Below are positions 37,756 to 46,799 of a stretch of 64,000 nucleotides of DNA, piece by piece. Numbering within the stretch: position 1 is the first letter of the stretch; each line of letters begins with the position of its first letter. The notes under the pieces were generated by a model. It was not told the origin of the DNA and ran no database searches. It saw only the letters and a list, made by a program, of their open reading frames with translations. Origin of the DNA: Mycobacterium sp. SM1 (lineage in GTDB: Bacteria > Actinomycetota > Actinomycetes > Mycobacteriales > Mycobacteriaceae); assembly GCF_018361265.1 (NCBI RefSeq), contig NZ_JAFLNH010000002.1:682001-746000 (forward strand), read 5' to 3'. The position numbers and the translations under genes were made by a program.

Positions 37756-38928
37756 TCATCCGACACCCATCGGTTTGGGCATCACGGTGGGCTTGAACCC
37801 GTAGCGCGGACCGCCGAATCCGGCGCCGGCGCCCTTGGCGGCCGCCGCCATCCCCGGCATCCCGGGCATCGCCGTAACCGGACCGGCTTCCTCGGCGGCG
37901 GTGGCGGCGGTCCACCCCGAGCCCTCCAGCGGGGCGGTCGACGACGCCAGCGTCGCCGGGGTCGCCGCAGACCAGCTGGCCGGCACCGAGAGACCGCCGA
38001 CCGAGGACGCCTCGCCCAGACCTGCCGTCACCGCACCGCCGAAGCCCGACTGGGCTGACCCCGCAAGTGTTGCACCGCCCAAACCCAAGCCCGCGCCGAG
38101 GGGGGTGACATCACCGACGGTGAAGCCGAGCGGAGCGTTGGCAACGAAGTGCCCAAGGACCGGAAAGGTCGCTGTCATCATGGCGACATTCCAGGCCGCG
38201 GTGACACCGACGTTGTAAATGGCGTTTTGGACGACCGGGACATTTGACCAATCAATGAGCGTCGGGCCGCTGGGGGGGTCGCTGGCAGCCGCCGTCGCCG
38301 CGGTCGACGCGTTAGTCAGACCGGAACTTAACTGCTGGGTGGCTGGGGACGTCGCTGCCTGGGTGGTGGCGGCGTTTTGCAGGGCCCCGGCGGCCGGGTT
38401 GGTGGCCGGCGTCTCCGGCGATAGCGGCTGCAGGATCCCGGCGGCCGTCGAGGCGGCCTGGTAGGTGTACATGGTGGTGGCGTCTTGCACCCACATCTCG
38501 GCGTACTGGGCCTCGGTGGCCATGATCGCCGGCGTGTTGACGCCCAGGACGTTCGTCGCGACCAGCGCTGCCAGCCGAGCCCTGTTTTCGGCGATCAGCG
38601 GCGGCGGCACGATCGCCGCGAACGCCGCCTCATAAGCGGCCGCCGAGGCGGTGGCCTGGGCGCCCGCCTGCTCCAGCGCCGCCGCCGTGGTGGTTTGCCA
38701 GGACACGATAGACTCGCCCGCGGCCGCCGCCGCCGTCGACCCGGCGCCCGTCCACTGCTCGGTGGTCAGCGTCGCCAGGATCGACTGCCACTGAGCCGCC
38801 GCGCTGCTCAGCTCGGCGGCCAGGTTGTGGTACGCCGTCGCGGCGGCCATGAGCGGTCCCGCGCCCGCACCGGTGTACATGAGCGTCGAGGTGATCTCGG
38901 GGGGTATGGCTGCCCAATCGAAAACCAT
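37756..38928 (-). CDS. PPE15-like PPE protein, module 2
   Basis: A 390-residue PPE-SVP protein (MVFDWAAIPPEITSTLM; GGLSVPASW) ending RYGFKPTVMPKPMGVG. It has the same order and tail as the module-1 PPE, but its PPE domain is substantially different (for example AEMWVQDATTMYTYQ). Probable partner of the PE8-like protein encoded 75 bp upstream. Confidence 0.92.
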   Translation of the reverse strand: MVFDWAAIPPEITSTLMYTGAGAGPLMAAATAYHNLAAELSSAAAQWQSILATLTTEQWTGAGSTAAAAAGESIVSWQTTTAAALEQAGAQATASAAAYEAAFAAIVPPPLIAENRARLAALVATNVLGVNTPAIMATEAQYAEMWVQDATTMYTYQAASTAAGILQPLSPETPATNPAAGALQNAATTQAATSPATQQLSSGLTNASTAATAAASDPPSGPTLIDWSNVPVVQNAIYNVGVTAAWNVAMMTATFPVLGHFVANAPLGFTVGDVTPLGAGLGLGGATLAGSAQSGFGGAVTAGLGEASSVGGLSVPASWSAATPATLASSTAPLEGSGWTAATAAEEAGPVTAMPGMPGMAAAAKGAGAGFGGPRYGFKPTVMPKPMGVG

Positions 38929-39003
38929 TTCTGTATGCCGTCCCTTTTGTTTGTCCGGATTTCGCTGCTTTCAAGTACGCGTGAGCGTGCCGGGGCCGCC
39001 CCT

Positions 39004-39825
39004 CTAGACGGTCGCCGGTTTGGGCATGACGACGGGCTTGACGCCGTAGCGCGGCGTGCCGAAGCCGGCCGAGCCGCGCGTGGCCGAGGCCATTCCGGGC
39101 ATGCCGGGCACGATCGTTCCCGGCCCGGCTTGCGGCGCCGCGACGGTCCAGTCCGCGGTCTGCAGCCCCATCGGGGTGGTGCCGGACACTGTGGCGGCGG
39201 TTCCGGCCCAACTCGGCGGCACCGACAACTTGCCGACCAAGGTCGCCTGCCCCAGGCCCGCGGTCACCGGCATCGCCCCGATGCCGGCCAGGCCAGGGCC
39301 GACCGCCGGCGCCGTCGTGCCCGCGAGCTCGGTTGCGCCGGCAAGCCCGGCAAGGTCTTCGCCGGCCTCAGCCGGAGCCGATATGGCGGAAAGCAAGCCA
39401 CCGCCGCCCATCCCGATGACGTCCGAGTAGGCTGAGGCCCAGTTCCCCATCTCATCCATCGGTATCGTGGTGACGCCTTGCGACAGGATGCCGGTGTTGA
39501 GGAAGTTGTAGAGGCTGGTCAAGCCCGACGGGTCGGAAGCGGCCTTGCTCGCGTTGGCGGCCTCGGTGGACGCATAGGTGTTGGAGCTTTGCGCCAGCGT
39601 GTTCGCGTACTGCTCTTGAATGGCCTGAGCTTGCGCGGCGATCTGCTCGTATTGAGCGCCGTACGCCGAGAAGATCGCCGCCTGCTGCATCGATACCGGG
39701 TCGGCGGCTGCCGGAGCGACGGCGGTGATCGCCGGCGCGGCACCGCTGTTCTGCGCGCTCAGTGAACTGACGATCGCCCCCAGCTGCGCCGCCGCGGCGG
39801 CCAACTCTTCAGGCACTGTTAGCAT
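39004..39825 (-). CDS. PE8-like PE protein, module 2
   Basis: A 273-residue PE protein with N-terminus MLTVPEELAAAAAQLGAIVS, secretion motif YASTE, an SVP motif (GKLSVPPSW) and the ending RYGVKPVVMPKPATV. It is first in the second PE-PPE-EsxJ-EsxI module. The start ATG follows GAGGAGCTATAG. Confidence 0.92.
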   Translation of the reverse strand: MLTVPEELAAAAAQLGAIVSSLSAQNSGAAPAITAVAPAAADPVSMQQAAIFSAYGAQYEQIAAQAQAIQEQYANTLAQSSNTYASTEAANASKAASDPSGLTSLYNFLNTGILSQGVTTIPMDEMGNWASAYSDVIGMGGGGLLSAISAPAEAGEDLAGLAGATELAGTTAPAVGPGLAGIGAMPVTAGLGQATLVGKLSVPPSWAGTAATVSGTTPMGLQTADWTVAAPQAGPGTIVPGMPGMASATRGSAGFGTPRYGVKPVVMPKPATV

Positions 39826-40192
39826 CTATAGCTCCTCGTGGGTGAACCATGCCGACCCCAACACGCCAGACCGCCCCTATGCGTTGGCGTGTGGGCCCCT
39901 GCTTGATGTGATCGGCGTAAGGCTAGTGACTGCCCCGTCCACAATCCGGGGTCAAACGGCCGAGGGTGACAGCCGTTTACGGGTTTTTAACGCCGACGCG
40001 GGCACTTTTAACAAACTCCTGTCGAACTACATAGGACGGTTACGTAACCCTGGGCGGTAAAACGAAAACGAGGCGTGGCGGCGCGCGCACCTTACCTGAC
40101 GTGCCGCGCTGGCGCCCGTTTGGGCGCGAGCCGATATCTGGGGGGTACGGGGGTGTCCCGGAAGGGGTTCGGCGCGCTACATTCGCCGCCGG
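39826..40192. other. Intergenic region between a PE gene and tRNA-Leu
   Basis: No gene is supported in these 367 bases. The divergent promoters for the PE module (minus) and the tRNA (plus) must lie here. GTTTACGGGTTTTTAACG (about 39973-39990) is the most AT-rich element seen. Confidence 0.45.
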
Positions 40193-40266
40193 GCCCCCAT
40201 AGCCCAATCGGCAGAGGCAGCGGACTTAAAATCCGTCAAGTGTCGGTTCGAGTCCGACTGGGGGCA
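40193..40266 (+). tRNA. tRNA-Leu (anticodon UAA), 74 nt
   Basis: The acceptor GCCCCCA pairs with TGGGGGC. The D-arm has GCCCAATCGGCAGAGGC, the anticodon stem GCGGA/TCCGT encloses loop CTTAAAA (anticodon TAA), and the T-arm GTCGG/CCGAC encloses TTCGAGT. CCA is not encoded; a CGG follows the discriminator A. The variable loop is only about five bases, whereas leucine tRNAs normally have a long variable arm. The anticodon defines it as Leu(UAA), but identity by aminoacylation is inferred. Confidence 0.93.
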
Positions 40267-40485
40267 CGGGCCAAGACGCGGGTAACGAAAGCTTCCAGGC
40301 AAAACCGCATGCCGCTTGTCAGTTGGCCGCCATATTGCGCCCCGCAAGCGGGGCTGGGCCAGCGGGCGGGAGTCCTTGCCCCGGTAGGCCCCGGTGCGCC
40401 GGGTAGCGGGCTCCGGGTTCGTCGCCGAGAGGCGGCGGGCTAACCCAGGTATCGTTTTTGGCCAGCCGGAACTGTGTGAGAGGCC

Positions 40486-42378
40486 ATGCTATTGGTTGAG
40501 CCGATTATTGTTGTGCTGGGCCCGTGGCGGGGCGGCACGTCGGCGGTCGCTGGCGTGCTGCGCAACATCGGTGTGTTTATGGGCAGTGAATTCGACTTCA
40601 CTCCTTTCACAACGCACGAAACCTGGGAGGAATTGCGCCTCAGCCATTTGCTCCGCAGGGCTTTTAACCAGCACACCGGGCAATTCCGAATGGACGCCGG
40701 CTCTTTTAAAGCGAAACTTCGCAGTTGGGCCGACGAGCATCGCCGTGCTGCCCACGTCGCGGGGTGCCGGCCCGGCGTGAAGCATCCGCTGCTGTGTCTT
40801 GGACTTGATTTCATCCGTGATGCCTGGGGCCCGGTGGTGCCGCTCGTCGTGGACCGGCCGTTAGCGAACGTAGTGGCGTCGCTGAACAGGCACGGATGGT
40901 TCGGGAGCGAGCCGGAACGCGTCGCGGTGACGACCCGTCTGATCTCGGCGCGTGACCGCGCGTTAGCCGATACCGCGGTTGTCAGGGCCGACTTCGAGGC
41001 GCTTCGCGCCGCGCCCGCCGTGGTGATCCGCGAGCTCGCGGAGCAGCTGGGCCTTGAGGTGACAGCGGCCCAGGTGCAGGCGGCCGAAGCAAGCATTCTG
41101 CGCCCCGGCGATGTGCGTCTGGGCGTCCCGGACGGGGATCCGCGACTGCATATCCGCGATCTGCGGCTGGCCGAGGTCGAACGCGATCCTGGAAACGGAG
41201 AGTCGGTCTTGCGTCTAGCCCAGGCCTACTTCGTGCTGGGGGATTTCGTCAACGCGCGCAAATGGTATGCGCGACGGGCTGAGATGGGTGGCTGGGACGA
41301 GGAAGTCTACATCGCGATGCTCGAAGTCGCGCACTTGATGGAGCGGCTCGGTGAGCCGTGGGCGAATGTCCAAGACGCTTTGCTGAGGGCTTGGGAGTTC
41401 CGGCCGGCCCGCGCCGAGCCGTTGTATGCGATCGCCCGCTGGTACCGCGCACAGCAGCGTTTCCGACTCGGCTACCAGTTCGCCCGGCTCGCCACCGAGA
41501 TCCCGTTGCCCGAAAAGGACTTACTGTTTGTCCGGGAGGACATCTACGCGTGGCGCGCCAGCGCCGAGCGGGCGATGTGCGCGGCCGGGATCGGTGATCA
41601 TGCCGAGGCGTTCGCGCTGTGCCAGCGGCTGCTGGCTCGACCCGATATCCCCGACGGTGATCGCCAAAGGATCGCGAGCATCCGCGACATGTGTGTGCCG
41701 AAGATGATCGATGCGGCGTCGGCGTATCCCCGTAAGCTGGTGCAGCGGTTGCTCACCGGTCAAGGTGACGTGCTCGTCAGCCTGGTCGCCGGGCGGGATC
41801 GCAGCGGCACCGAGCAAACGCTGAACTCGTTTCTGAACTGCTGCACCGATGTGTCGCGGGTCGGGCGCTTCCTGCTGGTCGACGCCGGTCTGTCGGCCCA
41901 GGACCGCGCCGTGCTGCAAAAGCGTTACGGGTTCCTCGAATTCGCCCATCCCGGCCCCACCGGCGCGCCCGCCGCCCAACTCGCGCACATTCGCACTCAG
42001 ATCTATGGACGGTTCTGGTTGCATCTGAGCCGGGGCTGGCGGTTTTTTGTCCCTGAGAATTTCATCACCCGCCTAACCGCGATCCTCGAGGCCGAACCGC
42101 AGGTGTTCCAGGTGGCGATCAACTTCGCCGACGCGGCCGAGCTCCCCGGCGCCTGCGTCGCCGGGGAGGGGGTGCGCCGCGCACCCCATGCCGGCCGCTA
42201 TCTGCTCACCGATACGGTGGCCAGCGGCCCGGCGATGTTCGATACCGCACGCCTAGATCGGGCCGGCGGTGTGCGGGGCACTGACGCGGATCCGATGGCG
42301 GCACTGGGGCGGCGGGCGGCCGCCGCCGGGCTGCGCACCGCCAGCCTCGACGAGGTGTTCTGCCTCGCCGCGGCCTGA
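40486..42378 (+). CDS. Sulfotransferase-like P-loop protein with TPR-like middle and a third C-terminal domain
   Basis: A 630-residue protein. The N-terminus has a P-loop resembling the 5'-phosphosulfate loop of sulfotransferases (IVVLGPWRGGTSAVAGVL), with LVVDRPLANVVASLNRH in place of the usual 3'-phosphate motif. From about residue 240 to 400 helical, TPR-like repeats appear (AQAYFVLGDFVNARKWYARR). The C-terminal 220 residues (DVLVSLVAGRDRSGTEQTLNSF, then FLLVDAGLSAQDRAVL) resemble a family-2 glycosyltransferase fold without a clear DxD. No signal peptide is seen. I do not know its substrate. It lies 219 bp after the tRNA-Leu gene. Confidence 0.7.
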   Translation: MLLVEPIIVVLGPWRGGTSAVAGVLRNIGVFMGSEFDFTPFTTHETWEELRLSHLLRRAFNQHTGQFRMDAGSFKAKLRSWADEHRRAAHVAGCRPGVKHPLLCLGLDFIRDAWGPVVPLVVDRPLANVVASLNRHGWFGSEPERVAVTTRLISARDRALADTAVVRADFEALRAAPAVVIRELAEQLGLEVTAAQVQAAEASILRPGDVRLGVPDGDPRLHIRDLRLAEVERDPGNGESVLRLAQAYFVLGDFVNARKWYARRAEMGGWDEEVYIAMLEVAHLMERLGEPWANVQDALLRAWEFRPARAEPLYAIARWYRAQQRFRLGYQFARLATEIPLPEKDLLFVREDIYAWRASAERAMCAAGIGDHAEAFALCQRLLARPDIPDGDRQRIASIRDMCVPKMIDAASAYPRKLVQRLLTGQGDVLVSLVAGRDRSGTEQTLNSFLNCCTDVSRVGRFLLVDAGLSAQDRAVLQKRYGFLEFAHPGPTGAPAAQLAHIRTQIYGRFWLHLSRGWRFFVPENFITRLTAILEAEPQVFQVAINFADAAELPGACVAGEGVRRAPHAGRYLLTDTVASGPAMFDTARLDRAGGVRGTDADPMAALGRRAAAAGLRTASLDEVFCLAAA

Positions 42379-42522
42379 CATCACGTGCGCGGCGCCGGAG
42401 AGATCGGCGGGTGGGCGCGCTTTGGCCGCGGCATGCCCGCCTCACCGCCGCCACGACGGGGCCGTGCGCCCGGGAGACACGGGCCGGACGAACGCCGTGA
42501 GATGACGGGCACGACGGCGGGC

Positions 42523-43707
42523 TTACCGGGCCTCCCAGCGCAGCATCAGGCTGTCCAGGTGGGTCACGCCGGTCGGTTGGTGCACAGTGGTGGGCGAAGA
42601 GCCTGGCTCGAGGTCGAATTGGGGAATGCGGCTCAACCACTCGGTCATGAACGCGCCCATTTCAAGTCGAGCCAGGTGCATGCCCAGGCATCTGTGCATG
42701 CCACCGCCGAACGCCCAGTGGCGCTGTCCCCGAAGCTCTCCGCTGCCGGTCGTTGATATCGCGTCGCCGCCGTTCTCTCGGCCCGCGGCTTCCAGGCCCA
42801 GCCACACCACACTGTGCGCCGGGATTGTGACGCCGCCGATATCGACTTCTCTCGTGGTGATGCGCGGAATGGCCGGCCCTGGCGACTGCAACCGCAGCAT
42901 TTCCTCGATGAACGCCGGGATCTGGGCCGGGTCTGCGCGCAGCCGAGCCTGCAGTTGCGGATCGCGCGCGAGATGTAAAAGCATGAAGCAAATTTCCGCG
43001 GCAACCATTTCAACGCCGGCGACCGAAAACACCAACAGGATGACCGAAATCACCTCGACCCTGCTGAGCGGAAAATTATTGTCGTCGAGTCCGTCTAGCA
43101 GCGGCCAGAGAATGCCGGGCGGCCGCCGGGGGTTTCCCATCTCGGCGCCCAGCGTGGAATTCAGGAACTTGAAGAGTTCAAGTTCGGCCGCCCCGGTGGA
43201 GTCGCCGATTACAGCGGCCCGGATCACCCGGGTCGCCGTGGCATCGTCTGCCGGCATCCCGCACACCGTGAGCAGCGCTTGGCAGGCGTAGGTGTCGGCG
43301 ACGTTGACTGCCTCACACCGCCCCTTGGCAGCGACCGTGTCGATCAGCGTTTCGGCCCGGACACGCAAGGCCCGAGCGTAGGGGGCCAACCCTCTGGGGC
43401 TGAAGAGCGGATGTAAGACACGGGCGAAACGGGCATGCTCCGCCCGTGTCCCGCAAGAAAGGGGCACCTGCGGGAGCGGAACGCCGAACGAGGTGAGCTT
43501 GAAGGTTTTCGGCGGCGACGCGAACGTGTCCGGGTCGTGCAAGGCCGCGAACACGTCGTCCCGCCCGGTGAGGTAGTAGCCGCGCAGCATCGGCTTGCCC
43601 ACGCTGATTTTCGCCACCGGGCCCAGTTCGCGCAGCTGGCGCCAATAGGCGCCGCGGTCTGCTGCGAAGACCGGACTCTCCTTGTGGTGTAACGGAGGTG
43701 AATGCAC
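42523..43707 (-). CDS. Cytochrome P450
   Basis: A 394-residue soluble heme monooxygenase. The heme-ligand motif FGGGMHRCLGMHLAR (Cys at about 350) and the K-helix EEMLRLQSP (ExxR) are intact. The I-helix reads AGVEMV where AGxET/AGxDT is usual, so the proton-relay Thr is Met. The ANRD/meander region also differs (AAGRENGGDAIS). Start chosen is GTG 43707 after AAGGAGGCAGC; the frame extends upstream to 43752. The substrate and CYP family are not assigned. Confidence 0.9.
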   Translation of the reverse strand: MHSPPLHHKESPVFAADRGAYWRQLRELGPVAKISVGKPMLRGYYLTGRDDVFAALHDPDTFASPPKTFKLTSFGVPLPQVPLSCGTRAEHARFARVLHPLFSPRGLAPYARALRVRAETLIDTVAAKGRCEAVNVADTYACQALLTVCGMPADDATATRVIRAAVIGDSTGAAELELFKFLNSTLGAEMGNPRRPPGILWPLLDGLDDNNFPLSRVEVISVILLVFSVAGVEMVAAEICFMLLHLARDPQLQARLRADPAQIPAFIEEMLRLQSPGPAIPRITTREVDIGGVTIPAHSVVWLGLEAAGRENGGDAISTTGSGELRGQRHWAFGGGMHRCLGMHLARLEMGAFMTEWLSRIPQFDLEPGSSPTTVHQPTGVTHLDSLMLRWEAR

Positions 43708-43987
43708 GCTGCCTCCTTCACCGGCGGCCCTCTCCGCGCATAGTGGTGGCACGCTTCCTCATTATGGCGGTAACACTGTCGCGTGGGTGGCGGCGGCCGT
43801 CCTCGCGGACCCAGGTAACGCATCGGCGCCCGCCGATTCGGACATCCGGGTGTTTTCGGGCGAGAACGCGCGTTCTCATGATCCTCACGCACGCCCACCT
43901 CCAACTTAGCCAGACCACCAGCGAGGCGAATCATTCTTCGCTATCAACGTGCCATCGCCAGCATGAGGACGAGTCCGGCGATCAATG

Positions 43988-44524
43988 TCATTCGGCGGGC
44001 GGGAAGCGCGTCAGGCAATATGTCGTGAAGTCAAGCATCAACGCGTCGAGCTGACCCTGACGCGCCTGCCCGTGAGCACCGGCGGTCAGCAGCGTCTGGA
44101 ACAGCCTCACTGTAGTCAGGAGATTCGGCTCGCTCGCGGCGTCTTCAAGGCTCGCCAGTATTTTCGGGACGTGCTCGGCGTCTGCCGCTACCAACGTCAT
44201 CATCTTCTCGACCCGTTCGGTTATTTCGGTTTCATCTGTCAACTCACATATGGCACGACCATGTGAGCCGATCCGCTCGTACATGTCCTCCAAGCCCTGC
44301 CCGTAAATCCTTTTGAGGTCATTGATGTAGCGCTCAACGTCTTCCATGTCCCGCGGATCCGGTTTTTCGATTTCTGCTAGGTGCTTCCGGATCAGCTGGT
44401 CCGGACGTTCGTTAAGGGCCCTCAGGAACTCTCTGATGTGGGTCTCTAGCCCAGCGTCTTCATTGGTCATTGGCCGCCCCGCTGGGGCCTGTGCTGGCTT
44501 GCGGCGCATCACCTTGCCTGCCAC
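43988..44524 (-). CDS. Hypothetical helical protein
   Basis: An up to 178-residue protein, perhaps starting at the internal ATG 44470 (MTNEDAGLETHIREFLRALN). It is acidic and mostly helical (MEDVERYINDLKRIYGQGLED, then ITERVEKMMTLVAADAEHVP). It has no signal peptide or membrane segment and no motif I recognise. Codon use looks coding throughout. It stands alone between the P450 and a secreted-protein gene. Confidence 0.6.
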   Translation of the reverse strand: MAGKVMRRKPAQAPAGRPMTNEDAGLETHIREFLRALNERPDQLIRKHLAEIEKPDPRDMEDVERYINDLKRIYGQGLEDMYERIGSHGRAICELTDETEITERVEKMMTLVAADAEHVPKILASLEDAASEPNLLTTVRLFQTLLTAGAHGQARQGQLDALMLDFTTYCLTRFPPAE

Positions 44525-44653
44525 CGGCGATCCAAACCGGTGGGCGCGGTGGTATCGGAGAAACGGTGAAAGATGCGCTTTCCCGCTTCGCGGTGCTCAA
44601 CTTTCCACCATGGTGAGATCGGCTGTCCGAACGGCTGGCCCGTTAAGGTTTTC

Positions 44654-45025
44654 TCAACCCGCGCCAGGGAGGGCGGGAAATAACGGGGTGGTGGTCTTAG
44701 CGCTGGACTTCCCCAGGTACTCGGGGCAGTAAACGCTCGAAGCGATCGCCGTGAACCTGGTGGAGCCGGCCAGGCCGAATCCCGGATTGAGATTCATTAC
44801 CTGTTTGATGACGTCGATCTCCTTCTGACCCGAGTCCATCATGTCGCACGCCGTTCTGGCGGCCGCGACGGCCGCAGGCCCACTGCTATAGGTGATGCCC
44901 GCCTGGTTGAGCTGGTTCAAAAAGCTCGCATCAAGAGCCGCATCGGTGCTGCTAGGGTCGGCTTGCGCCGGGACGGCCTGGCAGCTGATGGCGGCGACGC
45001 TGGCCAGCACTACACGTAGTCGCAT
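44654..45025 (-). CDS. Small secreted DUF732-type protein
   Basis: A 123-residue exported protein. A signal peptide (MRLRVVLASVAAISC, cut after AVPAQA) is followed by the DUF732 pattern: FLNQLNQAGITYSSGPAAVA, a Cys (TACDMM), QVMNLNPGFG and a second Cys (SVYCPEY). The two Cys probably form a disulfide. DUF732 proteins are abundant in mycobacteria and of unknown role. It starts 86 bp downstream of the glycosyltransferase stop, on the same strand. The frame extends upstream without support. Confidence 0.88.
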   Translation of the reverse strand: MRLRVVLASVAAISCQAVPAQADPSSTDAALDASFLNQLNQAGITYSSGPAAVAAARTACDMMDSGQKEIDVIKQVMNLNPGFGLAGSTRFTAIASSVYCPEYLGKSSAKTTTPLFPALPGAG

Positions 45026-45111
45026 CGCTCCATCATCGTCCACATCGGCGCGGTTGTCCTGTCGGCTCGGATTCGTCGGACAGCACCCTGGGCTCGACCA
45101 TCTCGCGAGCT

Positions 45112-46341
45112 TCACGACGAAGCCGGTGGCTTTTCCCGGCTGATCGCGTCGAGCAGCAGCGTCGCGGCCACGGCTGCCCCGTCGGTGCGGATCTTGCCGG
45201 CCACGAGGTTGGCTCGGGCGCGGGTTTCGGGCGCCAGGGTCGTCTCGAGCGCGCCGGACAGCGACTCGATGCTGCCGGTGCGGCCGTCGTATGCGGTGCC
45301 GATGCGCAGGTGGGCCACCCGGGCGGCCCAGTAGGGCTGGTCCGCCGCCTGGGGTATGACCACTTGCGGGGCCCCGGCGCGCGCGGCTGCCGTTGTTGTG
45401 CCGGCGCCGCCGTGGTGCACGACGGCGGCGACCCGGCCGAACAGCGCCTGCTGGTTGACCTCGCCGACGGCAAAGCAGTCGTCCCGGTCGTCGATCGGGG
45501 CCAGCCCGGCCCAGCCGCGGGAGAGCAGGGCGCGGCAGCCCTGCGCGCGGATCGCCTCGATTGCCACCCTGACGATGTCCTGCGAGGCGCCCATGCTGCC
45601 GAACCCCACGTACACCGGTGGCGGGCCAGCGTCCAGGAACGCCACCAACTCGGCGGGGAGCGGGCGTGTGTCCGGCAGCAGCCAGGCACCGGTTTGGACG
45701 ACATCGAGGTCGGTCGTCTCGCGCCACGGGGCCAAGGTCGGGTCCGCCGCCAGCCACGGATGGTCGCTGAAGGCGTGGCGGCGGACGTTGTCCACCGGCG
45801 GCAGCCCCACCGACGCCCGGTGGCTGTTGAGCGCCGGGCCGAAAAGCGCGTTCGCGTTCCGGGCGTCCAGATCCCACAGCGCCCGGTTGTCGATCCGGCC
45901 CGGTGGGGACGAGCCCGCGTACGCCGGCGGCGGGTGGTGCGGCGACGGCAGGATAGTCGGGTGGTAGCTCGCGTATACGTAGTGGATGCCCAGTTTCTCG
46001 GTCGCCGACCGCGCCCCGGCCGCGGTCGCCACAAACCCGGTCGCCACCAGCGCGTCACATCCCTCGGCCGCGGCGGCGAGCGTGTCGAACTGCGCGGCGA
46101 TCACCTCATCCACGTGCCGGCGCAGGTCGGCCGCCGACGGCGTCGCCGCGGTCGCCAAGGCGCGCAGCGACTCACCGAATGGCAGCAGCGGTACGCCGAA
46201 ACCGGCCGTGCGCTCTGCGAACTCCTCATCCGGCGGCGCACACACTACGGCCTCTGCGCCGAGTGCCCTTAGCTGCACCGCGAGTCCGACCAGCGGTTCG
46301 ACGCCCCCGCGCGTGTCGTACGTCGACAGCAACACACGCAT
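45112..46341 (-). CDS. GT1-type glycosyltransferase (UDP-/dTDP-sugar dependent)
   Basis: A 409-residue GT-B fold enzyme of the family that includes mycobacterial glycopeptidolipid rhamnosyltransferases and plant-type UGTs. The acceptor domain starts MRVLLSTYDTRGGVEPLVGL; the donor-binding signature is VHHGGAGTTTAAARAGAPQ with IPQAADQPYWAARV (residues about 300-340). GGTAGGGAA precedes the ATG. No signal peptide is present. Its acceptor is unknown; glycolipids or antibiotics are typical for the family. No other glycolipid gene is beside it, apart from the DUF732 gene downstream. Confidence 0.9.
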   Translation of the reverse strand: MRVLLSTYDTRGGVEPLVGLAVQLRALGAEAVVCAPPDEEFAERTAGFGVPLLPFGESLRALATAATPSAADLRRHVDEVIAAQFDTLAAAAEGCDALVATGFVATAAGARSATEKLGIHYVYASYHPTILPSPHHPPPAYAGSSPPGRIDNRALWDLDARNANALFGPALNSHRASVGLPPVDNVRRHAFSDHPWLAADPTLAPWRETTDLDVVQTGAWLLPDTRPLPAELVAFLDAGPPPVYVGFGSMGASQDIVRVAIEAIRAQGCRALLSRGWAGLAPIDDRDDCFAVGEVNQQALFGRVAAVVHHGGAGTTTAAARAGAPQVVIPQAADQPYWAARVAHLRIGTAYDGRTGSIESLSGALETTLAPETRARANLVAGKIRTDGAAVAATLLLDAISREKPPASS

Positions 46342-46799
46342 TTCCCTACCCCCATACCCGCACTACGGTCGATTATGACCAAACCAGTTTGAGGCGGCTC
46401 TACAACTCCGCCCGGAACTCCACCCGGCGTGCACGGCGATGCTGCAGAGGCACGCCTGCGCGGTGGCGGCGACAATCGTCGTTGGTTCGCGCAAGCTCCG
46501 CAGCGCAACGGGCGTGGAGACACCGCTGTGTTGAGCGTCAAGCTGAGAACCGATCCTTCGCAACGGTTCTCGTCACGTCTACCATCAGTGACGGTGACGC
46601 CTCGAGCCTGCACGGGCTCCGATTCTGGGTATTTCGCTGCGCATCCCCTGCGCGACGTGCGCCTCACCCGTAGAGTTAGCGGCAATTCGTAAAGGCAAGA
46701 CGTGGAGCCGCCTTTGGCGTTGCGGCGTCCGCGCAGCGCTGACCGGGCGACTGGCGGCAGCCTGGCGAAGATCGACGTCTCGAAGGGAACAAACAGAAG
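46342..46799. other. Divergent intergenic region
   Basis: These 458 bp lie between the glycosyltransferase (minus) and a small secreted-protein gene (plus). Open frames are short and Arg-rich on both strands and look noncoding. Promoters in both directions are expected. An AAGGGAACAAACAGA ribosome binding site lies at the right edge. Confidence 0.45.

Noticed and set aside
44654..45877. 407-codon minus frame covering the DUF732 gene
   Set aside because: Only the last 123 codons are protein-like with a signal peptide; the upstream part overlaps the glycosyltransferase in another frame and is low complexity.
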